Assembly (NCBI RefSeq): GCF_014652715.1
Contig: NZ_BMZI01000003.1
Span: 240,930 to 304,929, forward strand
Source: Salinicola rhizosphaerae
Lineage (GTDB): Bacteria; Pseudomonadota; Gammaproteobacteria; Pseudomonadales; Halomonadaceae
Reading direction: 5' to 3'
Length of the DNA stretch: 64,000 nt
Shown: positions 1-8,219 of the stretch, in pieces
How the letters are laid out: the number at the start of each line of letters is the position of its first letter
Position numbering within the stretch: position 1 is the first letter of the stretch
Notes under the pieces: generated by a model
Seen by the model: only the letters and a program-made list of their open reading frames with translations
Database searches by the model: none
Told to the model about the DNA's origin: nothing
Translations under genes and position numbers: made by a program

Positions 1-254
1 GACCGGCCAAGCTTGTCGCGCGCACGCTCGATATCGACCTGCTGCTGTGGGGCGACGCGGTCGGCCGCTTCGGCGACGTTAACCTGCCGCGTGAGGATAT
101 CCTGCACTACGCCTTCGTCCTGCATCCGCTGTCGCTGCTGTTTCCGGACCACTGTCACCCGACGAACGGCCGCAGCTTCGCCGACCTCTGGGCAACGTTC
201 GATGCCGCCGCCCAGCCACATGAGCGGGTCGCCGCCGACTGGCTCGGCGGCTGA
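1..254 (+). CDS. folK: folK C-terminal fragment (HPPK, folate synthesis)
   Basis: This is the 3' part of a gene that begins before the window; the reading frame starts at base 3 and stops with TGA at 252-254. The visible product contains RTLDIDLLLWGD followed by LPREDILHYAFVLHPL. This matches the conserved C-terminal half of 2-amino-4-hydroxy-6-hydroxymethyldihydropteridine pyrophosphokinase, where the R-LD-DLL element carries the Asp residues that bind Mg-ATP. The enzyme transfers pyrophosphate from ATP to the pterin in cytosolic folate synthesis. About 80 residues are visible, so the N-terminal pterin-binding half cannot be judged. The identification rests on the motif alone. Confidence 0.85.
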   Translation, partial: PAKLVARTLDIDLLLWGDAVGRFGDVNLPREDILHYAFVLHPLSLLFPDHCHPTNGRSFADLWATFDAAAQPHERVAADWLGG

Positions 255-336
255 TTCGGCAATCTTCACACTTTTTACCGATTGCCTGCCTCGTTCATGA
301 CCGTCAGCGAGCCACACTCAGGAGATCTCTCGACCG

Positions 337-1824
337 GTGAAAAAGCCCGACCTGATGCCACTGTCCCTCAGTAACCGACGCGACTGGCCAAGACTGTCGC
401 GACTGAGCCTGAAGCTCTTCGCGATCATCCTGATCACTAACGTGCTGATCAGCGGCCTGGTCTTCGTCTTCATCTCGCGCAGTCTTGACCAGGGCTTCGT
501 CAATTACCTGGAGCGCAGCCAGGCGACCCGTGCCGAGACGCTGGCCAACGCGCTGGGCGAGCAGTGGTCGCAGCGCGGCAGCTGGAAATGGCTGCGCGAC
601 AATCCCCGCGCCTGGCAGAGCCTGGTGCGCAGTCAGCTTTGGTCCAGTGAACGCCACCCTCCAAGCGGCATCGACCGTGAGCTGAGCGACGCCCACGGCT
701 ATGTGTTACTCGACGAGCTGAGCAATCCGGTCATCGGCGAGCCACTGCTCAAGCCACCGCCCCAGGATCCGGACATGCCGCCGCCACCGGAGCCTCACTT
801 CGTCCCCATCCGCAGCGGCGACAAGATCGTGGGTCAGCTCGGCTACCTGCCGCCCGAGCGGCTGATGGCGCGGATGGATCAGATCTTTCTCGACCGCCAG
901 CAGCGCAACCTGGTGATCATCGTCGGTTCTCTATTTCTGGCCTCGCTGCTGCTCGCCGGCGGGCTCGCCTGGTGGCTGGGTCGCCGCGCTCGCAGCATGA
1001 CGCTCGCCACCCGGCGGTTGACGCTCGGCGACTACAGCGTACGTCTCTCCGAACGAGGCCGCGACGAGCTTTCGCGCCTGTCGGCGGATTTCAATCAGCT
1101 CGCCGAGACACTGGAGGCCAACCGGCGCGCGCGCCAGCGATGGGTCGCCGATATCGCCCACGAGTTACGCACGCCGCTGGCGGTGCTGCGCGGTGAGATC
1201 GAAGCGATGCAGGACGGCGTGCGCCCGCTGACGGTCGACAATCTAGGGTCGCTGCAGCAGGAGGTCGGCCAGCTCGGGCATCTGGTAGAGGATCTGCGTC
1301 TGCTGGCCCAGAGCGATGCCGATGCGCTGGACATGCATCTGGTGCCCGTCGACCTCGAGGAGTCGTTGACGCAGCGCCTGGACGACAGTCGGGCGCGACT
1401 CGAAAGCCAGGGTCTCGAGCTCTCCGTCGAGAGCGAGGCGCTATGGGTCCGCGCCGACAGTCAACGCCTGCGTCAGCTATGGGATAACCTGCTGTCAAAC
1501 ACCATGGCCTACACCGACAGCCCCGGCATGCTGCGCGTGGTGCTTCGGCAGCGCCAGCAGCGCGCCGAGGTGATCTGGGAAGACACCGCACCCGGCGTTC
1601 CCGCGTCGGAACTCTCGCGGCTCACCGAGCGTCTCTATCGGGTCGAAGGCTCACGCAATCGCCGCAGCGGCGGCAGCGGACTGGGACTCTCGATCGCCAG
1701 CGCCTTGATCGAAGCTCAAGGAGGCGAACTGACGCCCTCGGTCTCGCCACTCGGTGGCCTACGCTGGACACTGTCGTTCCCGCTGGAAACGACCCTCTCG
1801 TCAACTGTCATGGAGCCGGCTTGA
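337..1824 (+). CDS. baeS: BaeS-like sensor histidine kinase
   Basis: An inner-membrane sensor kinase of 495 residues with a GTG start and AGGAG about 12 bases upstream. The order is a first membrane helix (about 28-47), a proline-rich periplasmic loop, a second helix (191-214), a HAMP linker, the HisKA motif AHELRTP with phospho-acceptor His275, an N box around Asn384-Asn388, and the G2 box GGSGLGL near 445-451. The stretch RVEGSRNRRSGGSGLGLS closely resembles E. coli BaeS, which senses envelope stress and indole or flavonoid-like compounds and controls multidrug efflux. The next gene is its response regulator, overlapping by one base, so the two are co-translated. The signal sensed in this organism is not shown by the sequence; no efflux pump genes lie beside it. 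Confidence 0.88.
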   Translation: MKKPDLMPLSLSNRRDWPRLSRLSLKLFAIILITNVLISGLVFVFISRSLDQGFVNYLERSQATRAETLANALGEQWSQRGSWKWLRDNPRAWQSLVRSQLWSSERHPPSGIDRELSDAHGYVLLDELSNPVIGEPLLKPPPQDPDMPPPPEPHFVPIRSGDKIVGQLGYLPPERLMARMDQIFLDRQQRNLVIIVGSLFLASLLLAGGLAWWLGRRARSMTLATRRLTLGDYSVRLSERGRDELSRLSADFNQLAETLEANRRARQRWVADIAHELRTPLAVLRGEIEAMQDGVRPLTVDNLGSLQQEVGQLGHLVEDLRLLAQSDADALDMHLVPVDLEESLTQRLDDSRARLESQGLELSVESEALWVRADSQRLRQLWDNLLSNTMAYTDSPGMLRVVLRQRQQRAEVIWEDTAPGVPASELSRLTERLYRVEGSRNRRSGGSGLGLSIASALIEAQGGELTPSVSPLGGLRWTLSFPLETTLSSTVMEPA

Positions 1825-2516
1825 TGAATGACACGCTGCTGATCGTCGAAGACGAACCCAAGATCGCCCGTCTGATCGCCGACTACCTCGCCAAGAGCGG
1901 TTACACCTCCGACCACCTCGATCACGGCAACGCCGTCATGGAGTGGCTGGAAGAGAATCAGCCGATGCTGATACTGCTCGATCTCATGCTGCCAGGGACC
2001 GATGGCCTCACGCTGTGCCGCCAGATTCGAGAACGTTATCCGGCGCTGCCGGTCATCATGTTGACCGCGCGTGTCGAGGAGGTCGACCGCCTGCTGGGGC
2101 TTGAGCTCGGTGCCGACGACTACATCTGCAAGCCGTTCAGCCCGCGCGAGGTCGTGGCCAGGGTCAAAGCCGTGCTGCGCCGTACCCGCGGTATCAGCGG
2201 CGGCGGGGAATCGCTACCGGAGTCGGACCGGATCACGCTCGACGAGGATGGCTGGCGCGCGCTCGCCGGCGGCGAGGATCTGAGTCTCACCGCCGTAGAG
2301 TTCCAGCTATTGAAAGTGATGATGCAAAGCCCCGGGCGTATCTTCTCGCGTGACCAGCTCATGGATCACATGTATCGCGATCACCGCATCGTCTCGGAGC
2401 GTACGGTCGACAGCCACGTCAAGAAACTCCGGCGCAAGATCGCCGACGTCTGGCCCGAGCGCGACATCATTCGCTCGGTCTACGGCGTCGGCTACAAGTA
2501 CCAGCCGGAAGAATAG
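1824..2516 (+). CDS. baeR: BaeR-like OmpR-family response regulator
   Basis: A two-domain DNA-binding response regulator of 230 residues. The receiver domain has the acidic pocket VEDEP at 8-12, phospho-acceptor Asp53 in LLDLMLPG, and the conserved Lys in CKPF. The C-terminal winged helix ends with a DSHVKKLRRKI recognition helix and an RSVYGVGYKY wing, as in the OmpR/PhoB class. I chose the ATG at 1824, which overlaps the kinase stop codon (TGATG). A TTG one codon earlier is possible but less likely. The gene is translationally coupled to the BaeS-like kinase and is presumably phosphorylated by it. Target promoters cannot be inferred from the window. Membership of the BaeR branch rests on the pairing with a BaeS-like kinase. 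Confidence 0.87.
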   Translation: MNDTLLIVEDEPKIARLIADYLAKSGYTSDHLDHGNAVMEWLEENQPMLILLDLMLPGTDGLTLCRQIRERYPALPVIMLTARVEEVDRLLGLELGADDYICKPFSPREVVARVKAVLRRTRGISGGGESLPESDRITLDEDGWRALAGGEDLSLTAVEFQLLKVMMQSPGRIFSRDQLMDHMYRDHRIVSERTVDSHVKKLRRKIADVWPERDIIRSVYGVGYKYQPEE

Positions 2517-2604
2517 ACCTACCCTGCCTCTCGGCCCTAATATCCCGGCCCGGGCCAACGCTCGGCGCTGGAAAAGAGCCGGGCAGCACAGGGCTCGAGA
2601 CCGG

Positions 2605-5600
2605 TCAGGCGATGTTCAAGAACGACTTGAGATCGTCGAGATCGTTATAGTCGTCGTTACGCCCGAAGAGCTCGTCGATCTGCGCAGCTCGCCGCTTGTC
2701 GAGCACGCCATCGGTGTGGGTGATGTCATAAAGCTCCTTCAGGTACCCGGTAAAATCCTCGAACTCCCCTTTGATTTCGCTATTGGCGTTCGGCGTCAGC
2801 ACGTACCAGGTACCTGATTTCTTGAAATAGATGGTGTCCCCGCCGTCGAGAAGACGAATCGAGGCGACATCCACCTTGTCCATATCCTCCTTGAAGTCGC
2901 CGAAGTTACCCGGATCGCCGCTGTCGCCGAAGATGTTGACCACGTCGGGGTTCTCGTCCCAGGCCGCCGGGTCCGGCGCATCGATGTACTGGGTAATGGC
3001 ATCGACATCATTGTAGCTGTCGGTCTGCGCGAAGACGTCGTTCATCTCGTCGGCACGTGACTGGCTGAACTCACCGTTCGGATGAGACAAGTCATAAAGC
3101 CCCTTGAGATAGTCGATGATCTTGCCACGCGTCTCTTTATCGGTGTGGCTGTCACCCGCGTTCAAGTCGATAATCTGCTTGACGCCATCCTTCGAGAAGA
3201 TGACCCGATCGTCCCCCGCCAGCTCGATCGAACCGACGTCCACCCGGTCCACGTCTTCCTTGAAGTCGCTGTAGGTGCCGGGGTCACTGTCATCGCCGAA
3301 ACGCGGCAGGCCGGACTCGTCGGCCGGATCGAGAATTTCGGTGTCGGTGTCGCTCCACGGCCGCCAGTCGTCGGTCTTGTAGTAGCTGTCCTTTCCGTTC
3401 TGACGGACGGTGGTGCCATCCAGATGCTTCTCCCAGAGGTTCTCGCTGTCGGGGTCGCCGTCGACGTGCAGATTGGGGGCAAGTCGGGGCAAGGAGCTGC
3501 CTCGCTCCCCGTCGGTATTCTGGAAATGCTCCCACTCGTCGGCCTGATACTCGAAAATCGATTGATCGTCGGGAGAATCGCGGCCGCCGTACATGTAGGA
3601 CTCGTAGCGGGCGAATTCGAGCTTGTCTCCCCAGTCGTCCTGAGTGACGCCGTAACTCGCCAGATCCTTGAAGAAATCGCCCTGGGAGTCGGTCAGCTTC
3701 TGCATTTTCTGGTGATTGATCGCCTCGGCGATCAGCGAACCGGCGATGCCAAAGATCGCCCCGGCGATGCCGAGCACCGGACCGGCGATCCGCGAGCCCA
3801 TGAAGAGCCCGTTCATCACCTTGGTACCGATATTGCCGATACTGGCAGCCAGATTGCTCCCTCGGGACGAGAACATCGATATGGTGTTGGCAATCGACAT
3901 CGCCGTGCCTGAAGTACCGGCCCCAAGGGTCAACCCGGCACCGGCTTTCTCCAGAGCCGTATCGGCGTTTTGCAGTTTCTTGACGCCCGTCACGATATCC
4001 ATCACGCCGCCAGTGACATCCAGGCCTGCTCCCCCCATGAAGCGCAGGAAGCTGCGCCCCATCTTGCGAGCCGTCTCTCCCTTCGAATCGGCACCGGTCG
4101 GAGCCCCCATCTGTTCACCGAGACTCTGGGTCATCTCGCGATAATCTTTCTTGCCCTGTTCGTCGAGATCATCCAGCGGAATACCGGCGTCGCCGAGGTT
4201 GTCCGACGCCGTGTTGACGGCATCCTTGATGGACTTCGAAACCGCATCGACGTTCTTCGTGCCCTGGCTCTTCCAGATATCGGGGAAGTTGTCGTCGAGC
4301 AGTCCAAGCCACGAGGTCGCATTGATCTTGGCCTTGCCATCTTTGCCCTTGCCGCCGAGCTGCTCGACGATGTTGGAACCGAAACGGGCGAAGTCGTTAC
4401 CGAAGCTCAAACCACTGACCAGGTCTCGGACGGCCGCCAGACGCTCGGTGTCGGTCATGTCGTCCCAGCTGCCGTTGGACAGCTGCACGCCGCCGCTGAT
4501 CAGGCTCATGGTGCCGGTCATGGCGCCGAGGGTGCCGGAACCACTGGCAGAGTCGAGCACTTTCTTGAAGGAGCCTCGCGTGTCTTCCGAGACCCCCTGG
4601 AGATTGTCGTTGATGACGTTCTGGAACAGCTTTTCCTTCTGAGCCTGATCCGCACCGGACGACTCGCTGATATTGGTCGCCAACGTGAAGGCTTTCAGCA
4701 GCTTTTTGCTATCGCCGCTGCTCAAGCCATCGAGCGTCTTCTTGAAGCTCTCGATATCGTTGAGGACCTTGTTATAGGCGTTATAGGCTTTGGTGCCCTT
4801 GTCCATCTCCTGAAGAGCGCCATTGATACCGTGCTGGACGATATCGATGGTGTCGCGTAGCGCCACGTCGGCACTTTCATCGTCGACACTGTCTGGATTC
4901 TCCATGTAAGAATCCAGCTGGTGGGTCATCATGTTCTGATCGAAGGTCTGCTTGCGCGCGGCGTAGCGATCCGGGTCGAGCGCCTGCAGCGCCTGAAAGT
5001 AGTTGTCGACTTCCGTCTGAATCCGATCACCCAGCGCTTCGTCGCCGCTCTTCTCCGCTTTCTCCTTGATCGCGATGACGTAATCCTCGAAGTCGAGGTT
5101 GGCGTTGCCGTCACTATCGAAAAGCGCTTCGTTCACCTTGTCGCTGATGGCGCTCCGCTGGTCGTCGGGAATGCTCTCGATCGCGCCCTGCAGCGACTCG
5201 TCATAGCGCTTGCTGATATCGTCGCTCTGCATCAGTTCGGAAATCTGACTGGCGAGTTCATCTTCATCGATGAGCGCCTTGGCATCATCGCTGGTCAGAT
5301 GCGTGGGGTCGGTCTGCGACTGCCGGTAGGTCGAACCTCCCGACTCCATCAGCTCGACGTAACCATAAAGATCGTAGCCGTTGTCGACCGCACCCTGCGC
5401 GTCGATCAGATCGACCAGTTTGGCTTCGTCCGAGTCCTTGTCGAGCTTGCCGCTGTCGACATCGTCGCGAATGCCCTGAATGAAATCTTCGGCGGCCTTT
5501 TCGCCCACCGTCTTCTTCTCACCGTCGTCATTGGTCTCGTCGACTTCGGTTTCCGTCAGGCCGTTTTCGGTGAAGTCGGGGATATCGTACTTGTCTCGAA

Positions 5601-5802
5601 TCTCGTCTGCGCTAAGGCCCGAGGCCTCGGTCTCCTCGGACGAGGTCGTCTCCGCCGTCTCATCCGTCGTCGAGTCGCCATCGTTTTCGGATTTCTTGCC
5701 AGAAGCGATGGCCTGCACCAGCGCATCGAGCCACTGCGGGGATTCGGTACTGCTGCTGTCGGACGCCTTGACGTCGGTATCGGAATTGACGGACGGTGCC
5801 AT
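2605..5802 (-). CDS. HrpF/HrpK-like large acidic protein (type III translocator-like)
   Basis: A 1065-residue acidic protein starting MAPSVNSDTDV. The ATG at 5802 is preceded by AGGAGG; the frame stays open upstream, but that part lacks a ribosome site. There is no signal peptide and the first 100 residues are rich in Ser, Asp and Glu. A Gly/Ala-rich hydrophobic stretch lies at about 657-692 (GPVLGIAGAIFGIAGSLIA). After it come two tandem units of about 100 residues (roughly 840-940 and 963-1065), both with the pattern DPG..-DFKED.D.VDV.SI followed by YLK.LYD and YND.D. From memory this architecture resembles the HrpF/HrpK family of type III secretion translocators of Pseudomonas and Xanthomonas, which is also found in some halophilic gammaproteobacteria. 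No secretion genes are nearby, so the role is unknown. The family assignment is tentative. Confidence 0.5.
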   Translation of the reverse strand: MAPSVNSDTDVKASDSSSTESPQWLDALVQAIASGKKSENDGDSTTDETAETTSSEETEASGLSADEIRDKYDIPDFTENGLTETEVDETNDDGEKKTVGEKAAEDFIQGIRDDVDSGKLDKDSDEAKLVDLIDAQGAVDNGYDLYGYVELMESGGSTYRQSQTDPTHLTSDDAKALIDEDELASQISELMQSDDISKRYDESLQGAIESIPDDQRSAISDKVNEALFDSDGNANLDFEDYVIAIKEKAEKSGDEALGDRIQTEVDNYFQALQALDPDRYAARKQTFDQNMMTHQLDSYMENPDSVDDESADVALRDTIDIVQHGINGALQEMDKGTKAYNAYNKVLNDIESFKKTLDGLSSGDSKKLLKAFTLATNISESSGADQAQKEKLFQNVINDNLQGVSEDTRGSFKKVLDSASGSGTLGAMTGTMSLISGGVQLSNGSWDDMTDTERLAAVRDLVSGLSFGNDFARFGSNIVEQLGGKGKDGKAKINATSWLGLLDDNFPDIWKSQGTKNVDAVSKSIKDAVNTASDNLGDAGIPLDDLDEQGKKDYREMTQSLGEQMGAPTGADSKGETARKMGRSFLRFMGGAGLDVTGGVMDIVTGVKKLQNADTALEKAGAGLTLGAGTSGTAMSIANTISMFSSRGSNLAASIGNIGTKVMNGLFMGSRIAGPVLGIAGAIFGIAGSLIAEAINHQKMQKLTDSQGDFFKDLASYGVTQDDWGDKLEFARYESYMYGGRDSPDDQSIFEYQADEWEHFQNTDGERGSSLPRLAPNLHVDGDPDSENLWEKHLDGTTVRQNGKDSYYKTDDWRPWSDTDTEILDPADESGLPRFGDDSDPGTYSDFKEDVDRVDVGSIELAGDDRVIFSKDGVKQIIDLNAGDSHTDKETRGKIIDYLKGLYDLSHPNGEFSQSRADEMNDVFAQTDSYNDVDAITQYIDAPDPAAWDENPDVVNIFGDSGDPGNFGDFKEDMDKVDVASIRLLDGGDTIYFKKSGTWYVLTPNANSEIKGEFEDFTGYLKELYDITHTDGVLDKRRAAQIDELFGRNDDYNDLDDLKSFLNIA

Positions 5803-6144
5803 CAGCGGCCTCCTGAAGAGATTTGGCATCGGAGTCGGCGCCAGGAGCGCGCAACCTGTCGATAGCCAGTATCCCTCGGTGAATGGACCGTCCAACGCGC
5901 CCTGCGTGACAAGATGAATAAAAATGTAATCAAAAAGAAACCGTCGCCGCTGTTTCTGCGACAACGGCACCATCCTGATAGGTGCCTTTGGCGCCAACCC
6001 TCTCAATCGGTGGCTGAAATAGGGCCATCGCCGCCAAATGGCCCGTTACACTCCGACACACGCAGTAATGCCCCCGCCGGGCGCCAGACTTGAAACGAAA
6101 CAGGCGCACCGGGCCCGCCTGTCTCCAGTCCGGCAACGAATGCG
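5803..6144. other. Intergenic region between FadL-type and HrpF/HrpK-like genes
   Basis: This 342-base stretch separates two minus-strand genes. The right end holds a terminator-like hairpin for the FadL-type gene (6101-6121). An AT-rich patch at 5914-5940 (TGAATAAAAATGTAATC) stands out from the GC-rich surroundings and is a likely promoter area for the large acidic protein. I could not assign clean -35/-10 boxes, and I saw no HrpL-type GGAACC box. No credible coding sequence was seen. Confidence 0.4.
6101..6121 (-). terminator. Terminator-like hairpin after the FadL-type gene
   Basis: Read on the minus strand, CAGGCG and CGCCTG pair around a 9-base loop and are followed by TTTCGTTTC (6092-6100). 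The hairpin lies 24 bases past the stop codon of the FadL-type gene. The stem is only six pairs, so this is a modest candidate for a rho-independent terminator. Confidence 0.5.
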
Positions 6145-7446
6145 TCAGAACCGGTAGGTCGCCTGCACACCGAAAAGATTCAGCGTGTTGTCGTAATCGG
6201 CACTGAAGGAGTTGCCGTTTTCATCCTGCTGATCCACCGGCGCGCTGGATTCCCAGATTCGGGTATACGCCAGATCGACGGTAACTGCCGGCATCGGAGT
6301 CCAGCCCGCGCCGAGCGAGACCAGCGTCCGATCCGCCGACGGCACGCGGACGGTACGCACGCTGTCGCGTATGGGTGACTCGTCGTAGGCGAGGCCACTG
6401 CGCAGCGTCCACTCGGCGTTGACGCGGTAGGACGCCCCGATCGCGTACTGCCAGGCATCCTCGTAATCCTGCTTCTCCTCGATCGGCAGCCCCAGCTCGT
6501 TGTCGACCACGAGCTCGTCGAATCGACTCCAGCGGACGTAGGTCACGCCGCCCATCAGCGTCCATCGATCGGTGAGGCGATGCGTGACCGAAAGGTCGAT
6601 CGTCTCCGGCAGCGTGATGTCGAGCGAGGCATCGCCCTTGCCATCGATGAAGACCGGTGCGCCGGTGCCGGGGTTGACGCCACCGAATACCTGGGAGGCA
6701 TCGACATCGCCGTCGAGCGTGTAGTCGACCTTGGAGCGGTAGGTCAGGCCGAGCGTGGTGGACTCGACGGGCCGGTAGATCATGCCGATGTTGTAACCCC
6801 AGGCTTCGTCGTCGCCATCGACATTGACAGTGCCATCGGCACTCGAGGATGGGTTGAGCGGATTGGGCGTCTTGGTCTCCAGCTCACCGCTGATGGTGTT
6901 GTAGGTGATGCCGACACCGACGGAGAATTGGTCATTGAAGCGATACGACAGCGTAGGCTGTGCGGTGATGACCTCGACCTCGCTATAGTTGCCGAAGTGT
7001 CGCCCCAGAAAATCGTCGTTGTAGTCGGTGATCAGGCCAAAGGGCGCGTACACCCCCAGGCCGAAGCTCCAGCGATCATTGATCGGCTGAACGTAGTAGC
7101 CGAACGGAATCGCCTTGTGAGGGATCATGTCGCCATCGCTATCGCCCTGCGATCCGACGACGCCTGCTCCGGTTGGCTGAGAGGCGCTGGCGTTGTGGAT
7201 ATCGCTGCTCGCATCGATGTAGTTCACCCCGCCGGTCAGCTGCGCCTGATTCAGAAACGACATCCCGGCCGGGTTACCGAAGACGATCGTCGCATCCTGA
7301 ACGTTGGACGAACGCCCGGCCCAGGCGTTTCCCTGACCGCTGACGCTCTGTTCCTGAAGCTGGAAGGCACCGGCGAAGACCGGCCCCGATGCGGCGGCGC
7401 CAACGGCGGCAATAGCGACGGACAAGCGTGAATAGCGAAGCTTCAT
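6145..7446 (-). CDS. FadL-family outer-membrane porin
   Basis: A 433-residue outer-membrane transporter for long-chain fatty acids or other hydrophobic molecules. The ATG at 7446 gives MKLRYSRL, a signal peptide ending at about residue 25 (VFA), and a mature N terminus GAFQLQEQSVSGQGNAWAG. This is the FadL hatch signature, followed by a NPAGM motif. The rest alternates short polar and aromatic strands as expected for a 14-stranded barrel, and the C terminus GVQATYRF ends in Phe, a barrel-assembly signal. A longer open frame begins at 7497, but it would place basic residues before the signal peptide. The substrate (fatty acid, hydrocarbon or aromatic) cannot be read from the sequence. No fad genes adjoin it. 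Confidence 0.88.
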   Translation of the reverse strand: MKLRYSRLSVAIAAVGAAASGPVFAGAFQLQEQSVSGQGNAWAGRSSNVQDATIVFGNPAGMSFLNQAQLTGGVNYIDASSDIHNASASQPTGAGVVGSQGDSDGDMIPHKAIPFGYYVQPINDRWSFGLGVYAPFGLITDYNDDFLGRHFGNYSEVEVITAQPTLSYRFNDQFSVGVGITYNTISGELETKTPNPLNPSSSADGTVNVDGDDEAWGYNIGMIYRPVESTTLGLTYRSKVDYTLDGDVDASQVFGGVNPGTGAPVFIDGKGDASLDITLPETIDLSVTHRLTDRWTLMGGVTYVRWSRFDELVVDNELGLPIEEKQDYEDAWQYAIGASYRVNAEWTLRSGLAYDESPIRDSVRTVRVPSADRTLVSLGAGWTPMPAVTVDLAYTRIWESSAPVDQQDENGNSFSADYDNTLNLFGVQATYRF

Positions 7447-7602
7447 GACGTGACTCCCGATCCCTCGGAGCCTCTCGACCGCGATCGCTGACACCAACGC
7501 CGACCCGAGAAGACTCCTGCATTTTTTGGGCTGCAGACCGCTTGGCCATCAGCCGGTTTCTCGCCTTCCGTTTTGACGTAATGGCGACCTGCGGTCAATT
7601 CG

Positions 7603-7616
7603 CAAACGGTCGTTTT
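7603..7616. promoter_or_regulatory. PsrA-like fatty-acid regulator dyad
   Basis: CAAACGGTCGTTTT is a near-dyad of the form CAAAC-N4-GTTT(T/G), flanked by TTCG and AATC. It resembles the PsrA operator of Pseudomonas and relatives (GAAAC-N4-GTTTC or its extended form), which responds to long-chain fatty acids. It lies about 157 bases upstream of the FadL-type start codon, a sensible target. The match is by eye, and PsrA itself is not in the window. Confidence 0.35.
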
Positions 7617-7637
7617 AATCGCTCAATAGGGAACTCT

Positions 7638-7672
7638 TTGGTCGTAAGACCAAGGGTGACCAGACCTTGGTC
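7638..7672. promoter_or_regulatory. Nested TTGGTC/GACCAA inverted repeats
   Basis: The hexamer TTGGTC at 7638-7643 pairs with GACCAA at 7648-7653 across four bases. GACCAAGG at 7648-7655 also pairs perfectly with CCTTGGTC at 7665-7672. The central copy can therefore pair with either side, giving two mutually exclusive dyads. This could be a double operator for a dimeric repressor or alternative RNA hairpins. The regulator is unknown. Confidence 0.4.
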
Positions 7673-7713
7673 GATCGAGCCCCTGGCTTCCCCTTCTCCT
7701 TTTCCGACTCGCC

Positions 7714-7745
7714 TTGACCCTTGTGTTACACCTAGGTTTTAGACT
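7714..7745 (+). promoter_or_regulatory. MerR-type promoter of the metal operon
   Basis: TTGACC (7714-7719) and TAGACT (7740-7745) are separated by 20 bases, longer than the normal 17. An over-long spacer with a TTGACC -35 box is the hallmark of promoters activated by MerR-family proteins, which untwist the DNA. A GTGT-T-ACAC dyad lies inside the spacer. It sits 27 bases before the MerR start, so the regulator probably controls its own operon. Confidence 0.6.
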
Positions 7746-7772
7746 TGGGTCATCGACAGCCGAGGACATGAC

Positions 7773-8219
7773 ATGAAGGTCACCGAACTCTCGCGCATGG
7801 CAGGCGTTACGCCGGAAACCGTCCGCCATTACACCCGGCAGGGTTTGCTACAGCCGCAGCGCGATCCCGACAACGGCTACCAGCTCTACGGCGAGCGTCA
7901 TCTCGAACGCCTGCGCTTCATCCAGCGCGCCCGCACATTGGGCTTCAGCCTGACCGAGATCGGCGAGATTCTCGCGCAGGCCGATCAGGGAGACTCCCCC
8001 TGTCCGCTGGTCCGCGACCTGCTGGCGGCTCGCCTGCCTCAGATTCACGAAAAGATTCGAGAATTGCAGGCGCTGGCCAATCGTATGGAAGAAGCACTCG
8101 AGGACTGGTCGCACTTGCCGGACGGAACGCCAGATGGTCATAGCATCTGCCAATTGATCGAGCACACGCCCGGCACACGAAGTGAATGCTGCAGCTCTCG
8201 CAACGAGGAGGCCGGATGA
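7773..8219 (+). CDS. MerR-family heavy-metal-responsive regulator
   Basis: A 148-residue one-component metal sensor. The N-terminal winged helix ([26 protein letters not shown]) and the following [22 protein letters not shown] segment are typical of MerR proteins; a long dimerisation helix spans roughly 82-112. Candidate ligand residues are Cys77 (in GDSPCPLV), Cys126 (in HSICQLIE), His131 and the tail Cys139-Cys140. This is not the compact two-Cys loop of E. coli CueR and looks closer to ZntR, CadR or PbrR-type sensors. The neighbour is nevertheless a CopA-type copper ATPase, with whose start this gene overlaps by four bases (ATGA). Probably it activates this operon when metal is in excess; which metal is unsettled. 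Confidence 0.85.
   Translation: MKVTELSRMAGVTPETVRHYTRQGLLQPQRDPDNGYQLYGERHLERLRFIQRARTLGFSLTEIGEILAQADQGDSPCPLVRDLLAARLPQIHEKIRELQALANRMEEALEDWSHLPDGTPDGHSICQLIEHTPGTRSECCSSRNEEAG

Larger units (their letters stand above)
7447..7772. other. Divergent control region between the porin and merR genes
   Basis: This 326-base non-coding region separates the minus-strand FadL-type gene from the plus-strand MerR gene and must carry both promoters. It contains a PsrA-like dyad (7603-7616), a nested set of TTGGTC/GACCAA inverted repeats (7638-7672) and a MerR-type promoter (7714-7745), all listed separately. No coding sequence is supported. Confidence 0.6.

Noticed and set aside
5803..6144. Search for an Hrp-box (GGAACC with a CCAC element) before the HrpF/HrpK-like gene
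   Set aside because: No such pair was found, so control by an HrpL-type sigma factor is not supported.
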